The notes under the pieces are model-generated. The model saw only the letters and a program-made list of their open reading frames with translations, did not search any database and was not told the origin of the DNA. 34,554 nucleotides of DNA from Thiotrichaceae bacterium (lineage in GTDB: Bacteria > Pseudomonadota > Gammaproteobacteria > Thiotrichales > Thiotrichaceae), in the NCBI GenBank assembly GCA_026991755.1, contig JALXAX010000193.1, positions 1-34,554 on the forward strand, in the 5' to 3' direction. This document shows, one piece after another, positions 7,854 through 15,703 of this stretch. A program made the translations under genes and the position numbers. How positions within the stretch are numbered: position 1 is the first letter of the stretch; the number at the start of each line of letters is the position of its first letter.

Positions 7854-8975
7854 ATGAAGAAAATCGAATCAGGTAATGTCAGTATTGTCACCTTTATCAC
7901 TAAAGGGGATATTGGTGGCGCACAAATCCATGTAAAAGATATTACAGCTGCCTTACAAGCTTTGGGGAATACGGTATTAGTGGTAGTAGGTGAAGACGCA
8001 GAGTTTACGACGATGTTAGCGGAGTTAGGTATTCCCTATCGTGTGATGAATCATTTGGTGCGCGAAATAAACCCAGCAAAAGATGTTAAAGCTTATAAAG
8101 AAATCAGACAGCTACTTCAAGAAGTTCAACCTGATCTAGTCACTCTGCATTCATCCAAAGCGGGGATATTAGGTCGACTTGCTGTTTATTTTGAAAAGAC
8201 CCCCTCCACTTTTACCGTACACGGCTGGGCTTTTACCGATGGTGTAAGTGCTAAAAAGCAATTGATCTATAAGACGATTGAAAAAATAGGCGCATGGTTT
8301 CCAACGCATTTAATTGCCGTATCTAACTATGATCGTAAAATAGGCATTGATCAACATGTCTGCAAACCAACAAAGATTAAAGCTGTGCAAAACGGCATGC
8401 CTGATATAGACCCAACACTGATAGCTGATGCTTCAAGTGAACCACCAAAACTCATTATGGTAGCTCGCTTTGCCCAACAAAAAGATCACAAAACATTAAT
8501 TGAAGCGCTTGCTGAACTCAAAGACTTACAATGGGAACTTAATCTCATCGGTGGAGATGGTGGCTTATTATCAGCAGCCAAGGAGGCTATTGCTGATTAT
8601 GGGTTAGAAGAAAAGATACATATTCTGGGCTATCGAAACGATATCGATAAACTAATGGCAGATAGCCAAATCTTCGTCCTAAGTAGCCACTGGGAAGGTT
8701 TTCCCCTCACCATCATTGAAGCTATGCGTGCAGCCATGCCCGTTATTGCCTCCGATGTAGGTGGTGTGAGTGAAGCAGTCATCCATAACGAAACTGGCTA
8801 TGTGACACACTCTAAAGAGGAGATGGTCTCTGCATTACGCTCACTCATTACTGATGCCGATAAAAGAGCGGCAATGGGTAAACAAGCGAGAGCCAATTAT
8901 GAACAATACTTTACGCTTGAGACACAACTTGAAAATACCTTTTCTTTGTATAACGAGCTCCTCCAAAAATCATAA
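7854..8975 (+). CDS. Family 4 glycosyltransferase
   Basis: A 373-residue cytosolic or membrane-associated GT-B fold enzyme that would transfer a sugar from a nucleotide-sugar donor during glycan or exopolysaccharide synthesis. N-terminal acceptor half (about 1-190): FITKGDIGGAQIHV, with a Gly-Gly loop, and TVHGWAF. C-terminal donor half: LIMVARFAQQKDHKTL (phosphate-binding Arg/Lys region) and the EX7E motif in EGFPLTIIEA (Glu281, Glu289), ending with DVGGVSEAV. The retaining mechanism is a family property. It stands alone, with no polysaccharide cluster around it, so donor and acceptor are unknown. No good Shine-Dalgarno precedes the ATG. The 240 bp upstream (7614-7853) hold no convincing gene. 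Confidence 0.92.
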   Translation: MKKIESGNVSIVTFITKGDIGGAQIHVKDITAALQALGNTVLVVVGEDAEFTTMLAELGIPYRVMNHLVREINPAKDVKAYKEIRQLLQEVQPDLVTLHSSKAGILGRLAVYFEKTPSTFTVHGWAFTDGVSAKKQLIYKTIEKIGAWFPTHLIAVSNYDRKIGIDQHVCKPTKIKAVQNGMPDIDPTLIADASSEPPKLIMVARFAQQKDHKTLIEALAELKDLQWELNLIGGDGGLLSAAKEAIADYGLEEKIHILGYRNDIDKLMADSQIFVLSSHWEGFPLTIIEAMRAAMPVIASDVGGVSEAVIHNETGYVTHSKEEMVSALRSLITDADKRAAMGKQARANYEQYFTLETQLENTFSLYNELLQKS

Positions 8976-9114
8976 GTCCTAGAACGGTATAACCTCCTGA
9001 CCTTATAAATCAATCTATCACTTTTTCCAACACATCTAACCTGTTAATATTAGCGCTTACTTAAAGTGACACCTCACTTACACCTACCTATTAGTTACAA
9101 GGCAAGTACAGACT

Positions 9115-9825
9115 ATGGAAAACGTCGACCCCAATGAAATCCGTAAATTTGATGTGATAGCTAGTCGCTGGTGGGATACCAACAGTGAATTCAAGCCCTT
9201 ACATGACATTAACCCGTTACGCCTCAACTATATTGATGAGCACTGTGCAGGCTTACAGGGCAAAAAGATCATCGACGTAGGCTGTGGAGGCGGCATTCTT
9301 GCTGAAAGTATGGCGATGCGTGGCGCAGAGGTAACAGGCATTGATATGGGTGAAACACCTTTATCTGTTGCGAGACTACATAGTTTAGAAATGGATGTTG
9401 AGTTAGATTACCAACAAACAACAGTAGAGCAAATGGCTGAAGAGCATGCAGGCGAGTTCGATATAGTCACTTGTATGGAAATGCTGGAGCATGTTCCCTC
9501 CCCTGAATCTATTATTCAAGCTTGTAGCAAATTAGTAAAACCAGGTGGAAAGCTCTTTTTCTCAACCATCAATCGTAACCCTAAAGCCTTTCTATTTGCT
9601 ATTGTTGGTGCAGAATATTTACTTAATATGCTCCCAAAAGGCACTCATGAGTTTGCCAAATTTATCAAACCTTCCGAACTAGAGACACAAGCTCGTCAAG
9701 CAAGTTTAACCGTCAAAAACATGAAGGGATTGACTTACAACCCTCTATTCCAAACCTACAAACTCTCATCAGACGTAGATGTGAATTACATGATGTATTT
9801 CACTAAACAAGCAGCCGACCAATAG
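9115..9825 (+). CDS. ubiG: Ubiquinone biosynthesis O-methyltransferase UbiG
   Basis: A 236-residue SAM-dependent methyltransferase, full length for UbiG. It performs both O-methylation steps of ubiquinone synthesis at the cytoplasmic face of the inner membrane. Family markers are [14 protein letters not shown] at the N-terminus, [11 protein letters not shown], motif I DVGCGGG (54-60), the [12 protein letters not shown] stretch, and a C-terminal [13 protein letters not shown] and NYMMYF. A lipoprotein gene follows after 8 bp, with its AGGA overlapping the ubiG stop, so the two are probably one transcript. Presence of ubiG agrees with a respiring, ubiquinone-using proteobacterium. Confidence 0.97.
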   Translation: MENVDPNEIRKFDVIASRWWDTNSEFKPLHDINPLRLNYIDEHCAGLQGKKIIDVGCGGGILAESMAMRGAEVTGIDMGETPLSVARLHSLEMDVELDYQQTTVEQMAEEHAGEFDIVTCMEMLEHVPSPESIIQACSKLVKPGGKLFFSTINRNPKAFLFAIVGAEYLLNMLPKGTHEFAKFIKPSELETQARQASLTVKNMKGLTYNPLFQTYKLSSDVDVNYMMYFTKQAADQ

Positions 9826-9833
9826 GACTCATT

Positions 9834-10451
9834 ATGTTATTACGATTTTTTAGCTTATTACTGAGTACTGCATTGCTAACAGGCTGTGGCACTGTGCATT
9901 TCGATAATGTGAAAATGGATAAATCAGGAAAACCTGTTGCAACCAAGCTAACAGCTAAGCAAAAGAAATCCTTATCAGAATTAAGTGCAGCGATTAAAAA
10001 CCTAGGGCCTAATGTTTCACCACAAGAAGCAACCATTATGGCGCATGACTCCATTGTCTACTCTATGGTCCTAGCCAATAAATACGAGCTTACCTATCCT
10101 CCACTGTGGCATAACGTATTGGTAAACTCTAAAAAACGTCCGCGTGGTTTATGTTACCACTGGCAACGTGACCTTATAGCCCACATGAAAAAGAAGCATC
10201 TAAAAACACTACGTGTTATTGAAGGTGTTGCCTACGAGAAAGATTACTGGCGTGAGCATAATACAATGGTAGTAACCGCCATAGGCCAACCTTTTAATCA
10301 AGGGATTGTGTTAGACCCATGGAGAGACTCAGGTGTTTTAGTTTGGTCTAAAGTAAAAGAAGATAAATATCCATGGAAATTACGTATCTGGAAAGATAAG
10401 AAGCAAGTTACTAATAAGAAAACAGTACAGCCTGTGCCTGTAGCGCTTTAG
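9834..10451 (+). CDS. Lipoprotein with a transglutaminase/papain-like Cys-His-Asp pattern
   Basis: A 205-residue predicted lipoprotein. The lipobox LLTGC puts the acylated residue at Cys18. After an amphipathic Lys-rich region (28-60), the C-terminal domain has RGLCYHWQRDL (Cys107), WREHNTMVVTA (His142) and GIVLDPWRDSG (Asp161). The order and spacing (Cys, then His about 35 residues on, then Asp about 19 further) match transglutaminase-like cysteine hydrolases, so it could be a peptidase or amidase acting in the periplasm. That is inference from motif order. The start is supported by TAGGA, overlapping the ubiG stop, 6 bp before the ATG. The C-terminus is basic. The substrate is unknown, and no partner such as a matching ABC export system is present. 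Confidence 0.8.
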   Translation: MLLRFFSLLLSTALLTGCGTVHFDNVKMDKSGKPVATKLTAKQKKSLSELSAAIKNLGPNVSPQEATIMAHDSIVYSMVLANKYELTYPPLWHNVLVNSKKRPRGLCYHWQRDLIAHMKKKHLKTLRVIEGVAYEKDYWREHNTMVVTAIGQPFNQGIVLDPWRDSGVLVWSKVKEDKYPWKLRIWKDKKQVTNKKTVQPVPVAL

Positions 10452-10531
10452 GTATCTAATAGTTGTTCTTCCACTAAAGCCTGATGCTATATCAATTAAC
10501 ACCTCACTCACGACTATTTACTTGATTAGTC

Positions 10532-11404
10532 CTATGCTTGAGCCATCTTTCGAACAGTAGGAGCTGGAGCTACCTTTTTTCTTTGTCTCCTAGTTAAAAT
10601 ATTCATTACTCGCAGATCACGTTTACTCAGCTTTTTAGCAGCATCCACCCAAAGCTCAATGCTATGTTTAAGTGTTTTATAGCTGATGTTCTGCATGCGT
10701 TGTTTAATTTTCTGCAATGCCCAATGCGTATTTTCATTAGACATTCGAGCCTGTATAAAATCATCAATAGCTTGCTTACCCTCACCTTTTTCAGAAAGTG
10801 TATAAATAGCGCCATGCTCATTAAGCTCTTCGGCAGAATATCTCTTTCCCGTTGAAAATGCCCTGTCTGCTTCATTCATACCCGTAAATCTTTCTAGCAA
10901 AGCATAGCCGCCCATGCCAGGAAAAAAACCAAACAACGCTTCTGGAAAAGCAAATACAGCCTGCTTCTCAGCAAAAATATAATTACATGATAATGCAGCT
11001 TCGAAACCGCCACCTAAAGCGCTGCCTGTTACATAAGAGATAGTGGTAATTTCACGTTTTCCACCACTCAGCCCCCAGTAAATTAAGTCTATACAGCCTA
11101 TACCGTATTCGAGAAGCTTATCCCAGTCTTCTGTAGATACTAACTCTGAGAAATAATCTAAATCACCACCCGTATTAAATATCTCTGGGTTTTCTGATTT
11201 TAAAACAAGGTACTTTATATTTCCATAGACTCCAGGGTAAGGAGAACCAAATTCATCCAAAGTATGAAACAAGTCTAATAATTCCAAAAGCATAGTTAAT
11301 GTAAAACATTGCCTACTTTTTGACTTCATCCCTACCCAAATGACCGTTCCACCGTCTTCATAATCAATTATTATTTCTTTATAACTTGAACCAATATAGC
11401 CCAT
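10532..11404 (-). CDS. rpfF: RpfF-like enoyl-CoA hydratase/thioesterase (DSF signal synthase)
   Basis: A 290-residue crotonase-fold protein at RpfF length. RpfF makes cis-2-unsaturated fatty-acid quorum signals (the DSF family) from acyl-ACP. The sequence shows SALGGGFEAALSCNYIFAEK with Glu135 and AFPEALFGFFPGMGGY with Glu155. The two Glu are 20 residues apart, as are the catalytic Glu141 and Glu161 of Xanthomonas RpfF. The motif FPGMG and the C-terminal helix with SIELWVDAAKKL and LRVMNILTRRQR are also RpfF-like rather than generic FadB-like. No rpfC, rpfG or rpfR neighbour is visible; the gene is an orphan, convergent with the ubiG operon. Final residues (KVAPAPTVRKMAQA) form an unstructured tail. 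The assignment is strong, but product chain length is unknown. Confidence 0.88.
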   Translation of the reverse strand: MGYIGSSYKEIIIDYEDGGTVIWVGMKSKSRQCFTLTMLLELLDLFHTLDEFGSPYPGVYGNIKYLVLKSENPEIFNTGGDLDYFSELVSTEDWDKLLEYGIGCIDLIYWGLSGGKREITTISYVTGSALGGGFEAALSCNYIFAEKQAVFAFPEALFGFFPGMGGYALLERFTGMNEADRAFSTGKRYSAEELNEHGAIYTLSEKGEGKQAIDDFIQARMSNENTHWALQKIKQRMQNISYKTLKHSIELWVDAAKKLSKRDLRVMNILTRRQRKKVAPAPTVRKMAQA

Positions 11405-11647
11405 TGCGCTTTCATTCCTTGGGCATTTACCCTCAGTGAATTAAGTTAGTTAGGAGAAAGTTAACTTTTCCGTGCCTGATATTTAAGCAGTAAGTATAAA
11501 ATATAATCAACTGATTAGAAAGGATGGGGGAAAACCTCATGCAGTTAGTTTGAAAAAAGATATTCAATATCATGAGATGGCCACTGCTAAGCTCTCACAA
11601 GCCAGAGTAGTTATAATAAGTGTTGTTCAGCCAGGCATTTATTATAT

Positions 11648-11768
11648 GAGACCTTTGCATGAAAGGATGGCGAGAGAAAAATGAGCGTAATTTTATCTAT
11701 TTTTACTAAAAAAGAGGGTAATGCCGAGCTATTGGCCGAATTTTTAGCATAAATAGAGGAAAATAAAC
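11648..11768. mobile_element. Truncated MITE family A, copy 4
   Basis: Starts with GAGACCTTTGCATGAAAGG and follows the reverse complement of copy 2 (6171-6329) for about 120 bp with scattered changes. It is lost before the other terminal repeat, where unrelated GC-rich sequence begins. A decayed, immobile copy. Confidence 0.75.
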
Positions 11769-11900
11769 TTCCCCGGGGCAAGCCCTCTCGCTTAATGCTT
11801 GACTTTCTCGTACCTCGAAAGCGAGGTATTAATAAGGCAGTTTCTTTTACCCTTTTACGCCCCAAGGGGCGGGGAATCAAACCCAAAGGGATTGAAGTTT
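11769..11900. repeat. GC-rich segment with two perfect hairpins
   Basis: Contains TACCTCGAAAGCGAGGTA (11811-11828) and CGCCCCAAGGGGCG (11858-11871), both perfect short palindromes, between a truncated MITE and an IS200 relic. Open frames crossing it are low-complexity and look non-coding. Probably REP-like or element debris. Confidence 0.5.
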
Positions 11901-11920
11901 CTCTGACGTCCTTTGAATTT

Positions 11921-12193
11921 TCAAGCTATCGATATAGCACTTTTTCCTTTTATATATCCGACCACATTGGATACTGCATACTTCGGCGGTATGCTGATAC
12001 AAATATGGACTGATCTACCATTAAATGCCCTTCTTCTATCACCACTCCTTTTCGCTTCGATAACTCATGAAATATCTCTCCGAGGTACTTCCTTAACTGC
12101 TCGTAAATCACTTTCTTTCTATTTTTTCGCGATAAATACAATGTGGTACTTACAATCCCATCGGGTATAGGACAAACTCTTATAGTCTCGCAT
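11921..12193 (-). pseudogene. IS200-family TnpA relic (Y1 HUH transposase), frameshifted and truncated
   Basis: Read in three frames on the minus strand, this gives an IS200 TnpA. Frame one from the ATG at 12193 has YKSLSYTRWDCKYHIVFIA, then hits a TAG after an A-run. A second frame continues IYEQLRKYLGEIFHELSKRK and IEEGHLM. A one-base loss in the HUH motif region shifts to a third frame reading VHICISIPPKYAVSNVVGY and IKGKSAI, which stops at 11921. Intact relatives are about 150 residues; the C-terminal part with the catalytic Tyr is missing here. The element is dead. A matching end hairpin lies upstream at 12270-12286. Confidence 0.85.
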
Positions 12194-12269
12194 AGGCTTA
12201 CTTCCTTTTCTCTTAGTCGAGATCGAAAAGTACTCTTTACCGTTGGCTCGGTAAAACCTATGCGAGTCA

Positions 12270-12286
12270 CCCCAGCACAGCTGGGG
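12270..12286. repeat. IS200-type subterminal hairpin
   Basis: CCCCAG-CACAG-CTGGGG is a perfect 6-bp stem with a 5-base loop, 77 bp upstream of the TnpA relic start, where IS200/IS605 elements carry their left-end recognition hairpin. The stretch from here to 12551 shows no gene. Confidence 0.6.
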
Positions 12287-12551
12287 GTTTACCCGATTTA
12301 ATTACGCGGGCTATTAGGTCACATCTCAACTGCGAGTTTTAAACTCTGGGGAATAGGCTGACTCAAATAGCTGATTTCTCATCTTAACTTCATGCATTCT
12401 AGTGGTGAGGGGTGACTCAGCTTATAACGGCTGAGCTTGATAGTCGGTTCCCTGTGTTAACTAGGCATAGGCGGTTCTAACGGTTTTATTCGCTAAAGCT
12501 ACCGCTGCACATTTATTGGTGAATCAGACTGATTCAAATGATTGATAGCAA

Positions 12552-13160
12552 TTAAGAGCGTAAAGAAATAATCATTCGCATCAAATCTGATAGCGTCTTG
12601 GCTTCCATCTTATCCATCACTTTAGAGCGATGTGCCTCAACGGTGGATTGACTAATATTCAGCTCAAACGCTATATTTTTGTTGAGCATACCATTAACAA
12701 TCAACTCCATTACCTCCATTTCACGTTCTGTTAAGCGGTTTACACGGTGTTGTATTTCAGCCAACTTGGAAGCTTTTCCGCGCTGTACGGCATCTTGTTC
12801 TAAGGCGAGATGGATACTATCCAGTAAGCGCTGTTCGTTAAAGGGTTTCTCCAGAAAATCAGAGGCCCCCGCTTTAACAGCACGCACTGCCATCTGCACA
12901 TCACCATGACCCGTGATGATGATAATGGGGGGATGTATGGGCTCATTTTGCATGTGCTCTTGCAAACTTAGACCACTCATTCCTCGCATACGCACATCAA
13001 GAATCAAACAACCCGTGCGGGATGGATCAAAGTTTTGTAAATAGGCTTGAGCAGACTCATACGTCTCGGCAACCAAGCCTATTGATTCAATCAACATTTT
13101 TAATGAGTCTCTAACTTCTTCCTCATCATCAACTATGAAAACGGTATCTTCATCCATCAT
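12552..13160 (-). CDS. FixJ/TtrR-family response regulator (REC-LuxR HTH)
   Basis: A 202-residue cytosolic transcription factor. Receiver domain 1-120: acidic pocket DDEEE (11-15), phospho-acceptor Asp55 in LILDVRMRG, Thr83 in IITGHGD and Lys105 in EKPFNE. A linker with a Gln/Lys-rich helix precedes a GerE/LuxR-type helix-turn-helix (about 140-200: LTEREMEVMELIVNGMLNK, then ISQSTVEAHRSKV). It is the partner of the kinase encoded just upstream; the genes overlap by 11 bp (13150-13160), so they are co-translated. Start MMDED has two possible ATGs. Architecture and pairing fit TtrR, but no tetrathionate reductase genes are in the window, so the regulon is unknown. Confidence 0.92.
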   Translation of the reverse strand: MMDEDTVFIVDDEEEVRDSLKMLIESIGLVAETYESAQAYLQNFDPSRTGCLILDVRMRGMSGLSLQEHMQNEPIHPPIIIITGHGDVQMAVRAVKAGASDFLEKPFNEQRLLDSIHLALEQDAVQRGKASKLAEIQHRVNRLTEREMEVMELIVNGMLNKNIAFELNISQSTVEAHRSKVMDKMEAKTLSDLMRMIISLRS

Positions 13161-15342
13161 TAAACGATCTCTCCCCTATTTCTAAACTTTCACTTACCAC
13201 AGGTAGCTTGAAGTAAAAACTCATACCTCCCTGTAGATTTTCTTCAATATTAATCTGATCACCGTGTGCTTCGATAATACCCTGACTAATTGATAAGCCT
13301 AAGCCCATACCTTGTTGCTTAGTCGTCACAAAAGGATCAAAGATTTGCTCCATTAATGCTTCATCCATTCCCGTTCCTGTGTCGGTTACTCGAAATTCGA
13401 CGTGGTCATCCCCTTGACGTGAAGTTTTGATTATCAAATGACGTTGCTCTTCGGGTATGTTTTCCATCGCTTCTATGCCATTTCTGACCAAATTTAGTAT
13501 GACTTGCTCAATCTGCGTATCTTGCGCTACAACCCTGGTCACATAAGGGTCTAAGTTAACCTCAAGGATCACCTGTTTGTGAGCCATTTCCATATGCGTA
13601 AGATCTATAATCACATCCAACATATCAGAAATTCTAACGGCTTTTTTATCAGGAATATCTTTCTTCACAAAATGACGAATCTGCTTAATTACCGCACCCG
13701 CACGTTCTGCCTGTTTGGATATTTTTTCCATCACATCCGAACATTGTTCTTGCATCGGTTTGTTAGATTCCAACATGCGTACGCAAGCCCTAGAGTAATT
13801 ATTAATAACGGTAAGGGGTTGATTGAGCTCATGTGCTATACCTGAAGCCATTTCTCCTAATGTACTTAACCTGGCGACATGAGTAAGCTGCATTTGGTGC
13901 TCAAGGTTCTTTTCCTCAATTAACTTTCTTTCAGTGATATCACGAAATACTACAACGCTGCCTATCACCTTGTCACCTGTGCCTTTAATAGGTGTACAAC
14001 TGTATTCAACATAAATGGACGAACCGTCTTTTTTCCAAAAAACATCATCGTCCACATAGCGCGATATATGATCTAGGGACGTCGCATAAACGGGGCACTC
14101 TGATGCGGGATAAGGTGAGCCATCGGCATGCGTATGGTGTAGTAATTCATGTTGGTGTGCACCCATCAGTTCATCTTTTTTCCAACCTGTTAGATGCTCC
14201 ATTGCCTTATTGATAAAAGTACAATTACCATCTAAATCAACACCGTAAATACCATCACCCACTGAGTCCAAAATATGCTCGTAATGTTTTTCCATACGCC
14301 TTTGTAGCCGCTTGAGTCGTTTGTTTCGCCTCACAACAGCGGAGGTAATAGCGCTCATAATTAGTAACGTGACTAGTGCCAAGATAGCCCAATACCAGTA
14401 CTTTTTAATCGCATCTTTTAAGGTAAACCCACCAATCACATCATAGGGAGGGAGTTTAAGCTCCTGAAAAAACTCATGTACCTGCTGATAATCCAGTGGA
14501 ATATCCCAACCTGCATAGTTACCTGCTTGTGCAGCGGGGTGCTGATGTGGCATTTGGAATAATGCCAAGGCCACTTTTTTTGCTAACGCATCGGACGTAT
14601 GTTGGACTTTACTGAAAGGCCATTCAGGATAAAGCCGCGTACTATGTCGAAAAGGAAAGGCATCATCATTCTGCCAATTGATAATACGAATATCATCTAG
14701 GTTTAAATCACCTGTTGAGGCCATTCGCTCTAAAATATCGGTACGTACTGTACCAACATCTACTTTGCCCTCAATAACAGACTGCACCACATCATCATGA
14801 ATACCTCCAAAATCAAGCCTGGAAAAATCATCATAGGGGTTGATACCTTTAGTATTGAACTCACGCCAGGCCATTTGAAAGCCACCTAATGAGGTAGCAT
14901 CTACCGCCATAAATGATTTACCGCGCACATCCTCAAGCTTATGAATACCGTTATTATCACTGCGTGTAAAAATAACACCACCGAAACTTTGATAACTTGC
15001 GTCATCACCTCGCAAGTTAATCATTGTTGCAAGACGTGACACGCGGTATTTATATTCAAGGTTAACGTAAATACCAGGGTTCACGAGAATGAAATCTACT
15101 TTATTTTCACGCACCGCTTCATCTACTTCATCAAAATCAAGAGGTACTATTTCAAAATCGTATTCAGGTAATTGAGTGGTTAAGTAATAGGCAGTAGGAT
15201 CCCATGTATTTGATGTGAATTGATCACCACGGTGACTTAATACACCTATACTTATAAATGGATCTTCCGCATACAGCTGCGTCATAGCTAATAAACAGCC
15301 GTTGGCTAGCAGTATTTGCAGAAAACGTAAAAACAGATGCAT
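13150..15342 (-). CDS. TtrS-like hybrid sensor: periplasmic PhnD-type binding domain, PAS, histidine kinase
   Basis: A 730-residue inner-membrane sensor. Order of parts: signal peptide (1-25, ending LYA); periplasmic substrate-binding domain of the PhnD/TtrS type (about 28-300: SIGVLSHRGD, FILVNPGIYV, GGIHDDVVQSVIEGKVDVG); one TM helix (about 316-337); a PAS domain (352-470) with the DGSPYPASECPVY stretch; HisKA with phospho-acceptor His504 in GEMASGIAHELNQPL; and HATPase_c with N box NLVRNGIEAM (617-626), DTGTGMD and GMGLGLS. TtrS senses tetrathionate, but related proteins with this layout detect other oxyanions or sulfur compounds. It heads an operon with the response regulator and is divergent from the dockerin-DUF1800 gene, sharing a 361-bp intergenic region. 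Confidence 0.92.
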   Translation of the reverse strand: MHLFLRFLQILLANGCLLAMTQLYAEDPFISIGVLSHRGDQFTSNTWDPTAYYLTTQLPEYDFEIVPLDFDEVDEAVRENKVDFILVNPGIYVNLEYKYRVSRLATMINLRGDDASYQSFGGVIFTRSDNNGIHKLEDVRGKSFMAVDATSLGGFQMAWREFNTKGINPYDDFSRLDFGGIHDDVVQSVIEGKVDVGTVRTDILERMASTGDLNLDDIRIINWQNDDAFPFRHSTRLYPEWPFSKVQHTSDALAKKVALALFQMPHQHPAAQAGNYAGWDIPLDYQQVHEFFQELKLPPYDVIGGFTLKDAIKKYWYWAILALVTLLIMSAITSAVVRRNKRLKRLQRRMEKHYEHILDSVGDGIYGVDLDGNCTFINKAMEHLTGWKKDELMGAHQHELLHHTHADGSPYPASECPVYATSLDHISRYVDDDVFWKKDGSSIYVEYSCTPIKGTGDKVIGSVVVFRDITERKLIEEKNLEHQMQLTHVARLSTLGEMASGIAHELNQPLTVINNYSRACVRMLESNKPMQEQCSDVMEKISKQAERAGAVIKQIRHFVKKDIPDKKAVRISDMLDVIIDLTHMEMAHKQVILEVNLDPYVTRVVAQDTQIEQVILNLVRNGIEAMENIPEEQRHLIIKTSRQGDDHVEFRVTDTGTGMDEALMEQIFDPFVTTKQQGMGLGLSISQGIIEAHGDQINIEENLQGGMSFYFKLPVVSESLEIGERSFNDG

Positions 15343-15703
15343 GAACGTTGGGGGGTAGAGACAAAGACTTCTACAAGTTTATCCCATAAATACTGATGAT
15401 AATATAGTGACCAACATTTGATTCCTCCTCATAGAACCATTATTTCAATATCTATTAATTCTGCTTAGAATTTCAGCTGACTTGATCAAAACTTCCTATA
15501 GAAAGCTCAGCTATTCATCTTATATTCATTGATAGCGTGGTAATTTGTGCTTTTAAGCACACACCCTATGGGGCTTATAAGGCTTGATCTCTTCAACAGC
15601 CACAATACGTTGATTACTCACATCACCTCAGAAAGGCTATATCCAAGAACATAGCCAATCAAACGCCTTAGCTAATAAATTAGGGTGCAATATTGGATGG
15701 ATA
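15343..15703. other. Divergent intergenic region, no gene
   Basis: This 361-bp AT-rich gap separates the sensor kinase gene (minus strand) from the dockerin-DUF1800 gene (plus strand) and must hold both promoters. It contains a short palindrome GTGCTTTTAAGCAC near 15548. I cannot assign -35/-10 boxes or a riboswitch with confidence, and no credible open frame is present. Confidence 0.6.

Noticed and set aside
11611-12170. Short open frames over the MITE and IS200 debris
   Set aside because: They cross element boundaries, and the real coding signal is the frameshifted IS200 transposase on the minus strand.
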